Positions 11,963 through 24,582 of a DNA stretch of 64,000 nucleotides are shown here, in pieces. The notes beneath the pieces are model-generated. The model was not told the origin of the DNA and ran no database searches. It was given only the letters and a program-made list of their open reading frames with translations. The stretch lies in contig NC_069084.1 in the NCBI RefSeq assembly GCF_947172395.1, forward strand, positions 7,751,107 through 7,815,106. Reading direction: 5' to 3'. The position numbers and the translations under genes are program-made. The stretch is from Bicyclus anynana (lineage: Eukaryota; Arthropoda; Insecta; Lepidoptera; Nymphalidae). Every line of letters begins with the position of its first letter. The first letter of the stretch is position 1.

Positions 11963-12275
11963 TAGATAGAGCAGTGATAGCCCAGTGGATATGACCTCTG
12001 CCTCCGATTCCGGAGGGTGTGGGTTCGAATCCGGTCCGGGGCATGCACCTCCAACTTTTCAGTTGTGTGCATTTTAAGAAATTAAATATCACGTGTCTCA
12101 ATCGGTGAAGGAAAACATCGTGAGGAAACCTGCATTTTAGAGAATTATCTTCATTCTCTGCGTGTGTGAAGTCTGCCAATACGCATTGGGCCAGCGTGGT
12201 GGACTATTGGCCTAACCCCTCTCATTCTGAGAGAAGACTCGAGCTCAACAGTAAGCCGAATATGGGTTGATGACG
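11963..12275 (+). mobile_element. SINE-1, full copy with target-site duplication
   Basis: A tRNA-derived SINE. It has an A-box-like GATAGCCCAGTGG, a B box GGTTCGAATCC, a common body (CACCTCCAACTTTTCAG) and the 3' end GAATATGGGTTGATGACG. It is flanked by a perfect 12-bp duplication, ATACGGTTTGGA at 11951-11962 and 12276-12287, so the boundaries are exact and the insertion is fairly young. Confidence 0.9.
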
Positions 12276-12287
12276 ATACGGTTTGGA

Positions 12288-12734
12288 CATAATTTCCTAA
12301 AAGATTGTTTCGAAAAGATCTCTACTGAGCGATAGGGCGATACCTTTTGTATTTTACTTTTTTACATAATTATTTATATTATTATTTTTTTGTCAATGTG
12401 GTTTACCTACTAAAAAGTAAATAAAGAATAAATAACACACTACAAATATAAATAATTTTATTGTTTAATTAAATAATTTACCGAATTAAATATCTAAAAT
12501 TAGTATTATACAGTTCTGTTCACTTGTGTGTAGCCAGTAAAGCTACAACAATCTGGAGGTTTATTTGCAAATAAGATCACAAGTATCTACTAGATATATT
12601 CCAAGAAAATTTCAACTTCAGTGAGCTGCGTAATGTGATTTGAGTGGGAAGACGAGCTACTATAAATAAACGTACTAGGAAATACCCCTACTTTCTTCTT
12701 ATTATATATTTCCATTTAGAGACTTATTAGAGGT
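12288..12734. other. Unassigned stretch
   Basis: AT-rich with no recognised gene or repeat. Confidence 0.45.
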
Positions 12735-13115
12735 CTTCGAACAGTGCGTTGCCAGTGATGACCTATGGTTCCGAGACTTGGTGCTAACTATGGGCCTCAT
12801 AAGAAGGCTCAGAGTCAAACAGCGGGCGATGGAACGCTATGTTAGGAGTATCTCTGCGAAATCGAATCAGAAATGAGGAGATCCGCAGAAGAACCAAAGT
12901 CCCAAAGGGTCCCAAAGTGCTGGAATGACGAACCCGCACTAGAAAGCGCAGTGTTAGTCGACCCCCCCACCAGGTGGTCTGACGACATCAAGCGAATCGC
13001 AGGGATTCGCTAGATGCAGATGGCTTAGTATCGTGATGTTTGGAAGGTCCTACAAAAGGCCTATGTCCTGTAGTGGACGTCCATTGGCTGATATGATGAT
13101 GATGATGATGATAAT
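12735..13115 (+). pseudogene. RTE-type LINE C-terminal relic
   Basis: Broken frames read RRLRVKQRAMERY, then an EEIRRRT-like piece, a WNDEP-like piece, and a GDPPTRW-like block, the usual order at the end of an RTE-type polyprotein. Stops and frameshifts make it non-functional. It ends with GGCTGATATGATGATGATGA, a (GAT)n tail typical of this LINE type. Confidence 0.75.
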
Positions 13116-13194
13116 GAGACTTGTTAAGGGGCAAAAAGTTTATGCCTCTAGTTAATAAATGCATGCTCTCTCTGGCGGAGTTGGTACTGCTGTT

Positions 13195-13435
13195 GTTCTT
13201 ATGTGTTGGGGGTTAATATAATCCAGACATACCTTATTTTGTAAAGGCTGTAAGTTTGTCAGGCCTTTGCAGTTTAACTCTCCTAGGCATTACGAGAATA
13301 CCACTAACTTTCCAACACTGGGCTAAGACTTTTAACCAGATTTTTTCCGTATCTCATATAACCCTGCCCAGGATTCGAATCCAGGACCTCGTGAAACCAC
13401 ATAGGCTGAACCGCTGGACCAACAAGTCAGTTTGC
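13195..13435 (-). mobile_element. SINE-3, tRNA-derived, reverse
   Basis: In reverse it reads GTTGGTCCAGCGGTTCAGCC (A-box-like) and GGATTCGAATCCTGGG (B box), then a non-tRNA body. This is a third SINE family, distinct from SINE-1 and SINE-2 in this window. It has only one copy here, so the 3' limit is approximate. Confidence 0.65.
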
Positions 13436-15181
13436 TTTAAAAACCACAGAAAGATTTCTAGGAAACCTATATTGCTTTTTGAGTGCACAGTGAAACGAAA
13501 CTGCTACTTATGTTTCATATAATACGTTTTCGCAATTCCATTAGCGTTCAATTGAACAGGATCAGAATATCAATTTATTTTAAGACCCTGTAGTTGAATT
13601 AGAAAATCAAAACACGAATGGCTGAAGACGAAAATTGCTCTGAATACAATCGGGAAAGGTGGAATTTCTCAATAGGGATGATGACAGTTTTTTAAATTGT
13701 ATATAAATTAAGAGTATACTAATAGTAAAGCAATTTTGTAAAAGGAACAGGGTATCTGCGATCATTACTTTCGGAGCTACAGGGATTTAAAGAGTCAGAT
13801 TTGCGGCGCTGCCGCGGATCCCTGAAAAACGCCCCATACAAAATGGCTCGAAAAAATGACGTCATAGGCAATGTAATGATCGTTAGATTTGTATGCGCGT
13901 TCAAACAAAATTACTAATATCTTTGTTATTTGTGCGTTTATCTTTATAGTTCATATATTAAAAAATGTCACATTTAATGTAAGAAAGCTAAAACTGTATG
14001 AATTTTCATCTAATTACAATAAAAAAAAATTTGTAGTTTTTGAAATTTTATAATCTCATTTATTTTGCAAATATCCAGACAATCTTTGCTTTTTATGTAT
14101 AAATTATTTAACATTGACCCTATTTACCCGAATGTATCATAAAAATCAATATATTCAAACCTAGTCATCATCCCCATTCGGTGCGTTTTTTTTCTACAGA
14201 TTTTTCCAAGAGAAAATCTCTCTCGATGCTTGGGTTTAGCGTAACGTGTTTATCTGTATATTGTATACAATGATAATTTTATACTATAGATCGGTTACGT
14301 CCCTTAAGCCGCATAAAGTGATCTGAATAATAAGCTAAAAAACTGAGTGCATATAAGCACAATTTTGTTTTTAATTCCATTATTTATTTATATACAGTAT
14401 AATAGTTTTTCCACTTCCTGAACACACAAAGTGTAGACGATTTTTAGACTAACATTGAGACTAACATTTTTATGACCTAGTAACACATCTAACAGTCTAA
14501 GAGTAAAATCTAATTAATTATCATTGATTGTATATCAATAATTGTTTTTTTTTTGACAAAATTTTACAGTAATGTATAACTAGGCGTAAAATTATAATAA
14601 ATTATTCAAATTTAGGTACAATTATAATCGAATTGATTAACAATAGAAGATCGGAAATAGAGCCGTCTAATTACTAATACATTACCTTCACCCATTTGTT
14701 GATAACATCATTAAAATAGTTCACTTTTTTTAATTTTATTTTAAAATCAAAATAGGTAATGAAAGTTTGGCTAGGAATTTTTGGGCAACCTACTCACAAT
14801 ATATTTTTATAAATACTTAATAATATAAAAATTATAATAAATGGGTGAAGGTCAATTCTAATTCAGTTAATCCTAGTTTAATATAAACAACCTAAACGCA
14901 AACAGATGATACCTAAATGTCAAAGATATTGGATCACAAGATTATTAATAAGATTCATCAGATTTCCACCCCGTCGATCCAATCGGTTTGATGTTACGAC
15001 TACGAACTGTGTTTCTACTCGTACTGACTGATATTTGATATCTCATGAATTTGGGGGATATTACATTTTGCGCAAAAAAAGATAGTACGAAATTTCCCAT
15101 TACATAGGCGGCCGACCAAGCGTCGTTGTGTTTCCAAATAAAATGAATATTTTCTTTAATATGCCTATACATTTTATATAA
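13436..15181. other. Unassigned AT-rich stretch
   Basis: No gene supported. A short GC-richer patch at about 13740-13900 (AAAGGAACAGGGTATC...) has no second copy in the window. The rest is AT-rich with poly-A and poly-T runs. Confidence 0.4.
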
Positions 15182-15627
15182 TCTATACTAATATATAAAT
15201 AAATAATAAAATAAATAAAATCTTTATTAACCAAAAATAGATACAAAAAACCATAAGATTGCCTGTGGTCTCCACACTAGATTGATCTACGTGGAGACCA
15301 GGTAGGATTTTCTAATGTTTTCCGTTGGACTAGGACTAATTACAAATAATAAAATAAATAGGACTACATAACAAAAAGAAATACATTACAAAAAAGAAAA
15401 GTAAATTAAAACAGTAAGCAGAAACGTTAGATAGGAATAAATAATATAAAGCTGAAGAGTTTGTTTGTTTGGTTGAACGCGCTAATCTCAGGAGCTACTG
15501 GTCCGATTTGAAAATATCTTTCAGTGTTAGATAGCCCATTTATCGAAGAAGGCCATAGGCTATATATTATCCCCGTATTCTTACGGGAACGGGAACCGCG
15601 TGAGTGAAAGCGCGTGGCGTCAGCTAT
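15182..15627 (+). mobile_element. Helitron family A with an inserted LINE tail
   Basis: It starts TCTATACTAATATATAAA and resumes at about 15443 with ATATAAAGCTGAAGAG, then the family A body up to GGCGTCAGCTAT (CTAG decayed). The 15205-15440 insert starts as an inverted A-rich LINE tail (AATAAAATCTTTATT) and is bracketed by ATAAATAAT, a likely target-site duplication. Confidence 0.6.
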
Positions 15628-16191
15628 ATTCTATAAATATATACGTCTGTCAGTCTGGATGCGATAAACTTTCCAGACATTTTATGTAAAATACATCGAA
15701 AATATATTTTCAAAAATGTCATCCATAAAATTCGTAATCTATAATCGAATTTAAATTCATAAACAAAAAGTAACTTTGTTTATAACAAAGGACGTAATTA
15801 TTCATGAGAATCTAGAGAATGAGGTAAAAAATTGATGATTTGTTGGCATTTTTTCAATATCAAAACTCAATACGAATAATAAGCAGATTCAAATGAAACA
15901 GTACAACCGATATTCATCTATAATTAATTAGGGTCAGAATGACGCGCCGCTTGCCTTTTCAACAAATCTAATTGGACAGCGATCGATCGCACGTGATTAT
16001 AAAATTAATTATATTTGCTGAACGCAACTGAAACGTGTTGATATTATAATGTAACGTGATAGAACGAGTGCCTGCAGCAGTCAGATATACTTCATTATGT
16101 AAGTGCTACCATGCTATGTGAAGATATGGACAAAGTTCCTTCCAATGGCGTCGGTGTTGTCTCAATCCCATCTCTTTCATACAAACGCAAA
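15628..16191. other. Unassigned stretch
   Basis: No feature recognised. Confidence 0.45.
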
Positions 16192-16489
16192 GACGGCCTT
16201 CGTAGCGCAGTGGTGGTGGTGGTGGATTCCCAGCTGAGCCGATTGAGGTTCTCTTAATTGGTACAGGACTGGCTGGGAGACTTCGGTCGTAGCTGGGTGC
16301 CACCCTACCGGCTAAAATGTACCGCCAAGCGATTTAGCGTTCAGGTACGATGTCGTGTAGAAACCGAAAGGGGTGTGGATTTCATCCTACTCCTAACAAG
16401 TTAGCCTGTTTCAATCTTAGATTGTATCATCACTTACCGTGAGATTGTAGGTGGGATTGTAGTCAAGGGCTAACTTGTAAAGAATAAAA
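16192..16489 (+). mobile_element. SINE-2, tRNA-derived
   Basis: It starts GACGGCCTTCGTAGCGCAGTG, has the shared body CCGCCAAGCGATTTAGCGTT and GATGTCGTGTAGAAACCG, and ends GGGCTAACTTGTAAAGAATAA with an A-rich tail. The tRNA-like 5' part has a deletion, so the B box is lost. Confidence 0.8.
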
Positions 16490-17095
16490 TAATTATCCAT
16501 AATGTAATTTCGCAATCTAACACCTGTTTCTATTCAATATTCGTACCATATCTACTGACTCATCGCGTAGATACATCAACACACATTAGAACAATATATC
16601 AGACTATAACGTTACACAGTACCGTAGGCCTAATAACCGTAAGGCGATATCTTGGATCGCGTGATAATTTACTCTGATGATGTTACAATATTCTACGGAC
16701 GGGAATATTTCGCCTAGTAAAGGTAATTAATAGCACAGTCATAAATCAGAACCTGGTAAGTGACAAAAAATAGATATTGTGTTAGCATTATAGTAAAACC
16801 AATGTATATCTAACGCCTATTATAAGTGACGATGTACATGCGGTTCAGATAAATTAAGCAAAATTTGGGACGCTAGTTTGTAGGTAGTTTAATATATATT
16901 ATATATATTTTGTTGAAATGAGGTGTAGAAAATCAGTTATCTGTACCTATTAGTACGTAGTTTTCAAATTCTTGAAGAATATTTACGGTTATCATCATAC
17001 ATACTTATTACTTACGATAAGTAAATTGTCTTTCATTTAAATATGGTATCTTTAACACCAAATTTCTAGTCCGCTCTGAACTCGCAACACACTGA
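16490..17095. other. Unassigned stretch
   Basis: AT-rich; no gene or repeat end recognised upstream of the duplicated segment. Confidence 0.45.
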
Positions 17096-18390
17096 ACTGC
17101 GCAGATATAAAACATATAAAACACAGATATGTTTTTGTACACTGCGCAACTATACGCCTCGTGTTCACAGCGGATTCGATGTTTGGTGCAAACTATACCT
17201 ATAATTTCAGTAGGTATATAGCTATTAACAGGCTGCCATCCCATGCATATTTGATACATCCATTGGCCCAATCGGAATACGTAATTCACTGCCGTAAATA
17301 CTAACGTTTTATATTGACGCTGATTCGAATTTCAGGAAAGTCTTCAGCCGATCAAAACCATGATACATCAAGTAAGGTACGAAACGAAATACGTAATTCA
17401 CTGCCGCAAATACTGACGGCGATTCAAATCGATTAAAAGCATGATGCATCAAGTAGGGTGCGAAATGTCCGCCACTGATTTTGTTGGGCTATTCTCAGAC
17501 TAAGGGTGCGTTCCCATTACGTCGTTACAATTTATTTACCGTAGGACGAATCATCTCTAACTGTTCTCTTTGGATCGAGGGGACAGTACCTAGTAGCGAT
17601 AATGATAAAACTCGATTTGCCGTCGATTAATAGTAACTTACAATACCTAAATGTCTTCTCTTGCGTGTTTCCTCAAATGTATAAATGGAACTTTTCGTCC
17701 GTAAAGTAAAAGAAAAAAGAAAAGAGAAAAGATAGCCCCTGTGTCATGGGCTAACAGCCTGTGATAGCCAATCGTAACACATTTAATGAAGGCTATTAGC
17801 CTCATTTTATGAAGGTTAGAAAAAGTTTGCATTTGCTCTTACTAGGGGTAAGTAAATAGTAGCCAAATATGGAGATTGGACTGTGTTGGCTTTGAAAGGT
17901 AGCAGGTTTCAAGGGTCCAGATAACAAATCGTCAAAGTATGAAACATATTTTTTTGATATTTTCCTCGGCATTTTTTGAGAAACCATGTCACAAGTGGCC
18001 AGTCACTTAATTTCACGGCAATCCTTTGAAAAAGGCTAACGGTTTTCCAAGTACTTATACATTTATCAGCCATTAAAAAAAGGCCATTCGTTAAAATGTC
18101 TAAATAGAGCAGTTTAATCGGCCGCTTCGACGTCCTACACAAAATTTTATTTAAATAATCGAATTGCTAAAGTTAATTAAAGGTAAGCGGAATATATTTA
18201 TTTCGTTAAAATTTGTTCGTCCAAATTTTCTTTTTCCTGTTAAATATTTGGTACGAGTACTTAATACTATTCAAGGTATAAGCACATGTTAATAATAAGG
18301 TTAACATTCACCTTATTTAGTCTTTATAACATTATATTTTGATACATCAGATATCATTGATTTCAATCTCCATCCAAACTGTTTGGATCG

Positions 18391-18540
18391 TGCCGCGATG
18401 CAAGAACCAGCTCATGACTAAAGGCCCCGTATGGGTTACGAAACTAGTCGGGCATTCTCCGACATAATACCACGTGAGTTTTAGCCGTGTTTCATAATCA
18501 ATTAATATGAATAACACTCACAATAGTTTAAATACTAATT
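18391..18540 (+). repeat. Dispersed repeat (ACTAGTCGGGCAT family)
   Basis: GTGCCGCGATGCAAGAACC, GAAACTAGTCGGGCAT and CACGTGAGTTTTAGCCGTG recur at 25865-26030, 39915-40000 and, as a foldback, at 46008-46240. Several copies indicate a non-coding transposon. Confidence 0.7.
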
Positions 18541-18560
18541 ATATTATTCAATATCTAATT

Positions 18561-19411
18561 GAGTTTTTGAAAAAAAAAAATTATTGATTTTTTTCATGTA
18601 TTTTAAAACTTTATTATTAATAATATTGATATTTAATGCAAAAAACTTAAAAAAAAATTTCAATTAATTATAAACAATTAAAAATTGATGAATTTTAAAT
18701 AAAAATCACGTGACTATAAACGCGCCATGATTGGTCACCATAGTTGTGACGTCATAATGTTATAGCTATTTAATAACAGTACACGGCCATGTTTTGACGG
18801 CCTCCGTGGCGCAGTGGTATGCGCGGTGGATTTACAAAACGGAGGTCCTGGGTTCGATCCCCGGCTGGGCAGATTGAGATTTTCTTAATTTGTCCAGGTC
18901 TGGCTGTTGGGAGGCTTCGGCCGTGGCTAGTTACCACCCTACCGGCAAAGACGTACCGCCAAGCGATTTAGCGTTCCGGTACGATGTCGTGTAGAAACCG
19001 AAAGGGGTGTGGATTCTCATCCTCCTCCTAACAAATTTGCCCGCTTCCATCTTAGACTGCATCATCACTTACCATCAGGTGTGATTGTAGTCAAGGGCTG
19101 ACTTGTAAAGAATAAACAAAAAAAAAATTTAATATAAATTTAAATATTTAATAATGACAACAAAATTAAATAGATCAAAACACTGTATTTATTATTTTTC
19201 TATCAACTGCAATGAGTGAAAACTAACATTATGACATCACACGCGCTCGGGTTTGTTCGGGAGTTGTCGGCGTGTCTTCGGTATTGGATTCAAAATTTTT
19301 TTTTTTATTTTGAAATAACTTTTGAATTATTGCGAAAAAAAAATTGTTTTGTTATAAAACTAATATATAATCTTTCCATTTATCACAAAAAAAAAATTTT
19401 TTCAAAAACCC
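18561..19411. mobile_element. 851-bp TIR element inserted in copy 1
   Basis: The ends GAGTTTTTGAAAAAA and TTTTTTCAAAAACCC are imperfect terminal inverted repeats, flanked by AATT on both sides (18557-18560, 19412-19415). Copy 2 has the uninterrupted site, CTAATTCTCTG near 26038. It has no transposase frame and carries a SINE-2 inside. The superfamily is undetermined. Confidence 0.75.
18796..19128 (+). mobile_element. SINE-2, full copy nested in the TIR element
   Basis: It starts GACGGCCTCCGTGGCGCAGTG, has a clear B box (GGTTCGATCCC), the body GCCAAGCGATTTAGCGTTCC, and ends ACTTGTAAAGAATAAAC plus an A run. It is the best preserved SINE-2 in the window. Confidence 0.88.
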
Positions 19412-19649
19412 AATTCTCTGTTTCATATTAGGTGTAATGTAACCTTTGTTAACCCCAAATGTGAAAATGTAATTGCAATTGCGTTACACCGTATAATAAA
19501 ATCAGAAATATTTGAACCAATAAATAACACGGTGTAAACCTCAAATTGCACACCGTTGCGGTCTCGTCCAATTATAATTTACTTATTTATTGTCTACATT
19601 CTAGGTAAAACATCACAAACCACTATCGCTTACAATAATTTATTCAAGA

Positions 19650-19800
19650 CTAGCCGACGCCTGCGATTTCACCCGCGTAGTTCCCGTTTCTGTGAGAACA
19701 CGGGGGTAAAATACAATATGACGCTCACAAATAACGTGGCTTTCTAGTGGTAAAGGAATTTTCAAAATCTTTTTGGTACATGCAGAGACCACCTCATCAC
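19650..19800 (-). mobile_element. Helitron family A-like fragment, reverse (copy 1)
   Basis: CTAG at 19650-19653 begins the inverted family 3' end (GCCGACGCCTGCGATTTCACC), followed by the inverted body AACACGGGGGTAAAAT...CTCACAAATAACG. The homologous fragment in copy 2 starts near 26272. Confidence 0.65.
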
Positions 19801-21367
19801 ATATTTAAACCTAACCACAGAAAACATATGTACACGCAGTTGTTTATGTTCTGGATTCATACTTACAAGAACTCGTATAAAAATTGTTTAGACAGGTACT
19901 TACTATTCCGACCATGCAAAGTGGCCAAAGTGATTACAAACGAAGGTGCAAGCCACAGTGTAACAATCACGCAGTTCGGTAACATCTTCGTTCGTAGTGA
20001 CTACCTAACTTACTGATTTGTGACTTATTTTACCATTTCGCTAGACGCTACAAATTAATATTTGAATCAAAATATTTAATAAAATGATATGAAGCAACAC
20101 AAAGTTTACCAAGACATTATTACATAATTCCCATGATGTGTTTATTAGTAAATAATTACTACACTTATATTGACTTATAATGTAGATTTATTATTTTAGT
20201 TAGTGTAAGTGATTGTAAATAAACCTAAAAAATAAATAAACAAATGAAAATAAAAAAAGCCTCAATTGGTATATTTTGATTAGCTTGGGGTTGCTAAGAC
20301 TACCTTCCGACTCTATTGCCATATTATTGTCACCGAAGACACGCAAGCTTACCAAACAGTCCTATGAAATGTCAAAAATTGGATCTTAGTCAGATTCCAA
20401 AACTTTACCTAAAATCAACTATTAAAAAAATGCGGAAAACTTCGGGTAGTGTTTCAGGATCTAGGACACGGTTTTAGAATAATAACGTGGATAAACGGTA
20501 TGATTGCTATTCTCTGCTATACTTGGAATATTAAACCGGTGTTCTGTTCTTTCTCCACTACAAAGGAGAGAAATATTGCGACGGGAATATAAGATGACAC
20601 CATTGAGGTAAATATGTTTTATATGTGGATTGCACGTTGGTATTCGCTTACGAGATTTTGTATAGCGTTTGCATACATACAATAGCTTAAAGTCTGAGAC
20701 GCTATGTTGGATTGAATTTAAAAATTTTCATGACATTTGTTCACACATATCTGTATGATTATTCAGGATTATCGAAAAGCAGCTTACTTATTGAAATACA
20801 TATTCCATTAAGTAAGTTGCTACAGGCAATTGGGCTCTTTTTGCATCTTTAGTGCATATATTTTGTAATGAATAAAAAAAATATTATAATATTCTGTAAC
20901 AACTGATTGCGTCAGGAACTCTTTTATATTTTATATTTTATTTAAATTATAGTCTTTGGACAAAGAACAAAACATTTATTAATTACCATACTACTGATTC
21001 TTGCAGAATATATATAGAAAGATATTCAAAATCAAGTGGTAATCTTTTCGGACAATTACAGGCGGCATATTTGCTATCGGGTGCACCAAAGTCTGCAAGA
21101 TGCCTTAGAAAACGCCCCACCACCATGGTTCGCTACATATAATAATTTTGTCCGATTTGCCATGAATACGTTTACTCGTACATACAGTATGATGAATAAA
21201 TATTTTGTTCCTGGCACTATTTATTACACAATAATCACAAAATATTATAAAGGGTAAAGTTTGTGTGTAAGTGTGTATGTTTGTTCCTCCTTTACGCTGC
21301 GGCTACTGAAGCGATTTAGCTGAAATTTGGAATTGAAATAGATTTTACTCTGGATTAACACATAGCT

Positions 21368-23044
21368 AGAAAGAAAGAAAGAAAGAAAGAAAATATATTT
21401 ATTACTACATTATGCCACACACCACAATTATTTAAGAATAATACCCTGCGATATGTGGCATAACCTAGAAAAAGGTCCTAGCTCAGCATATTGCTGTATG
21501 CTCCCCATAAACAAAGAACATACAGCGCTGATTTTCAGCTAGGACCCAGTTCTAAGTGCCACCATGAAAACAGGCAACATAAACCTATATTTAAAGCAAA
21601 ACCAAATTAAAACTTATAACTAGTTTAAAACATATAAAAAAGAACAAAAAGAAAAATTATATAACACTAGCGGACGCCCGCGACTTCGTCCGCGTAAATT
21701 TCGATGTCAATTTTACTACTACCCCTACCCTACCCTACCCCTACCCTACCCTACCCCTACCCTACCACTACCCCAACCCTACTCTACCCAATCCCTACAT
21801 CTACCCTACCCTACCTCTACCCCCACCTTACCCCTACCCTACCCCTACCTTACCTTCACCCTACCCCCATCCTACCCCTACCCTTCCCGTACCCTATCCC
21901 TTTCCTACCCCTATCCCACCCGTACCCCTATCTCACGCCTAACCTACCCCTACCCTACCACTACCCTAAACCCAGCCCTAATCTTACCCTACCCCTACCC
22001 TACCACTACCCTAAACCCGGCCCTAAACCTACCCTACCCCTACCCTAAACCCGGCCCTAAACCTACCCTACCCCTACACTACCCCTACGCTTCCCTACCC
22101 GTACCCTACCCTACCCTGTAACTTCTCTATCTTACTCCTACCCTTAGCAAAATCGGTCCAGTCCTTCGAGAGTGGTGGTATGACCAAGAGAAATAGAAAC
22201 TTCTATGCTTATAATATAAAGAGGTAAAGTTCGTGTGGTTGTAGGAGGTAATCTCTGGATCTACTGGATCGATTTGGAAAACTGTTTTACCAATAGAAAG
22301 CTACGTTATTTGCGAGTGTCATAGGCTATGTTTGATCCCCATATTCACACGAGAACGGGAACTACGTAAATGAAAGCGCCGGGCGTCATATAGCGGAATT
22401 TCTGCGTCTTTTAGAAATTTTGTATTATCTCCGAAACTATTTAAGTAATTAACATACTGTAAAGGGCAAATCTTATCTCCATAATATCCTTGTGATTATT
22501 AAATAATTTATTTTAATAAGGATTAAAGTTTAGTTGTATAAATAATGACGTAAACCTAAGTATATAAAATTAATAATTTTTAAAACACAAAAGGTACTAT
22601 ATCTGCTAATATATAGAAGATAGATATATGGTGTTGCGGACTTCTTTGTAGAACTTTTAAAGATACATAAAGTCTCCATACATTAATTTCAATTTTACAC
22701 AATAGTTAAGCCAGCGCATGCGAATAAGTCTGTTTAAGAGGATTTTCAGTCCGACCTGTATGACAAAAACTGTGATAACTCGGCTAATATATATGATACC
22801 AATATAAAATATAGCCTATAGCACTCCCCGATAATGTAGCATTCTACTGGTGAAAGAATTTTTAAAATCGGACCAGTAGTTCCGAAGATTACCCCATTTA
22901 AAAAATGTGACAAACTTACAAACTTACAAACTTTACCTCTTTATAATATTAGTATAGATATAGATTAAAGTACCTACAGTATTAAAACCAACAATCAAAT
23001 TTATTCCCAAGTTTAAATTTACCTACTATACTATTATTATAGCT
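21368..23044. mobile_element. Composite insertion inside the copy 1 Helitron
   Basis: It is flanked by ATAGCT (21362-21367 and 23039-23044), a likely 6-bp target duplication. It contains a (GAAA)n run and an inverted LINE-like tail (21368-21660), an inverted Helitron with a C-rich minisatellite (from 21667), a Helitron body at about 22205-22398 and an inverted Helitron 5' end at about 22800-22962. It is absent from copy 2. Confidence 0.7.
21667..22165 (-). mobile_element. Helitron with a 0.4-kb G-rich minisatellite, reverse
   Basis: CTAG at 21667-21670 and CGGACGCCCGCGACTTCGTC give the inverted 3' end. The + strand then shows an irregular (CCCCTACCCTA)n array at about 21717-22135. The open frames across it (Pro-Leu-Tyr repeats) are a product of the repeat, not a protein. 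Confidence 0.75.
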
Positions 23045-24382
23045 ACTTTTCATCCCGGAAATATCCATGGTTCCCGCGGGATTTGAAAAGCTGAATTCCA
23101 CGCGGACGAGATCGCGGGCGTCCCCTAGTACTAAATACATGTATTACAGACATTTTGATCTAAAATATAGACATGAACAACACAAATTTCCATATAAATA
23201 ACCTCTGATATATTCGTTGGTGGCTGTCGCGACAGATGTTTCCCGTTCGCCAGGCCCGTCGGAGCGATTCTTCAGGCCACTGCACTTGATATCATTGAGC
23301 CCAAATATAAAAGATGTGGGGCAAAAACTGTTGCAAACCTTTTACGGAACTGTCTATATACGGGGGCTTTTGATGTTACAACGGGAGTACACTGAATTTA
23401 TTTTCAATAGTACCTACAACAAGCAGTAGGTATAACATATTTCTATAGTGATATGATATTTCTGAATATTCAAAGATGCCTGCTAACCAGATATTTTTGT
23501 GTTGCAACCAGTGTTGCCGATTGCAATTGTGCCCACCAAACATATATAAGAAATACATTTTTAATGTAACTTAAGAGTTTTCCAGATTTTTGTTTATTTA
23601 GCTTTAAGAAATTGCTTATTGCCAAATATCAGAATTATAGACCATCATAGATTTTGATTACCTTGCGAATGTCTATACATAAGAGAATGTGTTATAAAAT
23701 TAAACTGCATCTTTTATTTTTTTTTATCTACATCATATTTCAAATTGATACAACTGTAGACATTTATGTTTACACAGCTTGCAGACCTGACAACATACAT
23801 CACATACATATCTATACATATAAACTTGATGTTCCATATAACTATCAATATATCTAATAACCTACCTACTTCTTTGAGATTTTATCGTTTCAATTTTTGT
23901 AAAATAATCTGACATGGTTTCGCAAAACATTTGTCTGACTTCTGTAGAGCCACTGTAATAACGGATAATACGGATACTATAAAACAGCAGTCACCTTATA
24001 GAATCGACATCAAACAAATAAATATAACACCATTAAAGTCACAGTTACAGTTTTTACGAATGAAAAGGCCGGATTCCGACCCAGCTGGTTCCGTCCGCTG
24101 GCGTCGGAACAATCCCTCAGTCCACCGCTTCGGATGTTATTCGGCAAACGGACAGTGCGCTTACAAAACTACTGCGTTATTTTTACGAGCAACTTCGTTT
24201 TCCTACCAAGTTACTGTTGTTGTATACTGTTGATTTTTCAATTATACTTCACATTTGTAGTTTTCCACAATCTACTTTTATACGCCTACAGCAGGGGCAA
24301 GCCATTATACTATTCTAATGGGCACTAAGTTTATTGGGTTTTTATTGAATGTTTTCAGCTGTAAAAATCAGGTGGTACCTGG

Positions 24383-24582
24383 NNNNNNNNNNNNNNNNNN
24401 NNNNNNNNNNNNNNNNNNNNNNNNNNNNNNNNNNNNNNNNNNNNNNNNNNNNNNNNNNNNNNNNNNNNNNNNNNNNNNNNNNNNNNNNNNNNNNNNNNNN
24501 NNNNNNNNNNNNNNNNNNNNNNNNNNNNNNNNNNNNNNNNNNNNNNNNNNNNNNNNNNNNNNNNNNNNNNNNNNNNNNNNNN
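24383..24582. other. Assembly gap of 200 N
   Basis: Exactly 200 unknown bases. It begins where copy 1 reaches the point equal to 29638 in copy 2. The round length suggests a placeholder, so the true distance is unknown. Confidence 0.97.

Larger units (their letters stand above)
21240..23128 (+). mobile_element. Helitron family B, split by a 1.68-kb insertion (copy 1)
   Basis: The 5' half (AATATTATAAAGGGTAAAG to GGATTAACACATAGCT) ends at 21367 and the 3' half resumes at 23045 with ACTTTTCATCCCGG, ending CTAG at 23125-23128. Copy 2 has the same Helitron intact at 27870-28081. Confidence 0.8.
17096..24382 (+). repeat. Large direct duplication, copy 1
   Basis: From AACTGCGCAGATATAA onward the sequence matches 24812-29637 in the same order and orientation. 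In a sampled 185-bp block I count about 5 differences. Copy 1 is longer because of insertions at 18561-19411 and 21368-23044 and a 240-bp piece (17909-18148) absent from copy 2. It ends at the N gap. No gene is recognised inside. It could be a true tandem duplication or an unmerged haplotype. Confidence 0.9.

Noticed and set aside
17909..18142. 77-codon minus-strand frame present only in copy 1
   Set aside because: No family recognised, and the whole piece is missing from copy 2 without target duplications, so insertion of a gene fragment cannot be told from deletion in copy 2.
18796..18870. tRNA-like boxes (also at 11970, 34235, 35056, 37790, 39410, 52275)
   Set aside because: A and B boxes are present but the sequences do not fold as full tRNAs and continue into SINE bodies with A-rich or GAT tails.
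21704..22048. Pro-Leu-Tyr-rich frame, and similar ones at 49577-49944
   Set aside because: Direct translation of the (CCCCTACCCTA)n minisatellite of Helitrons.
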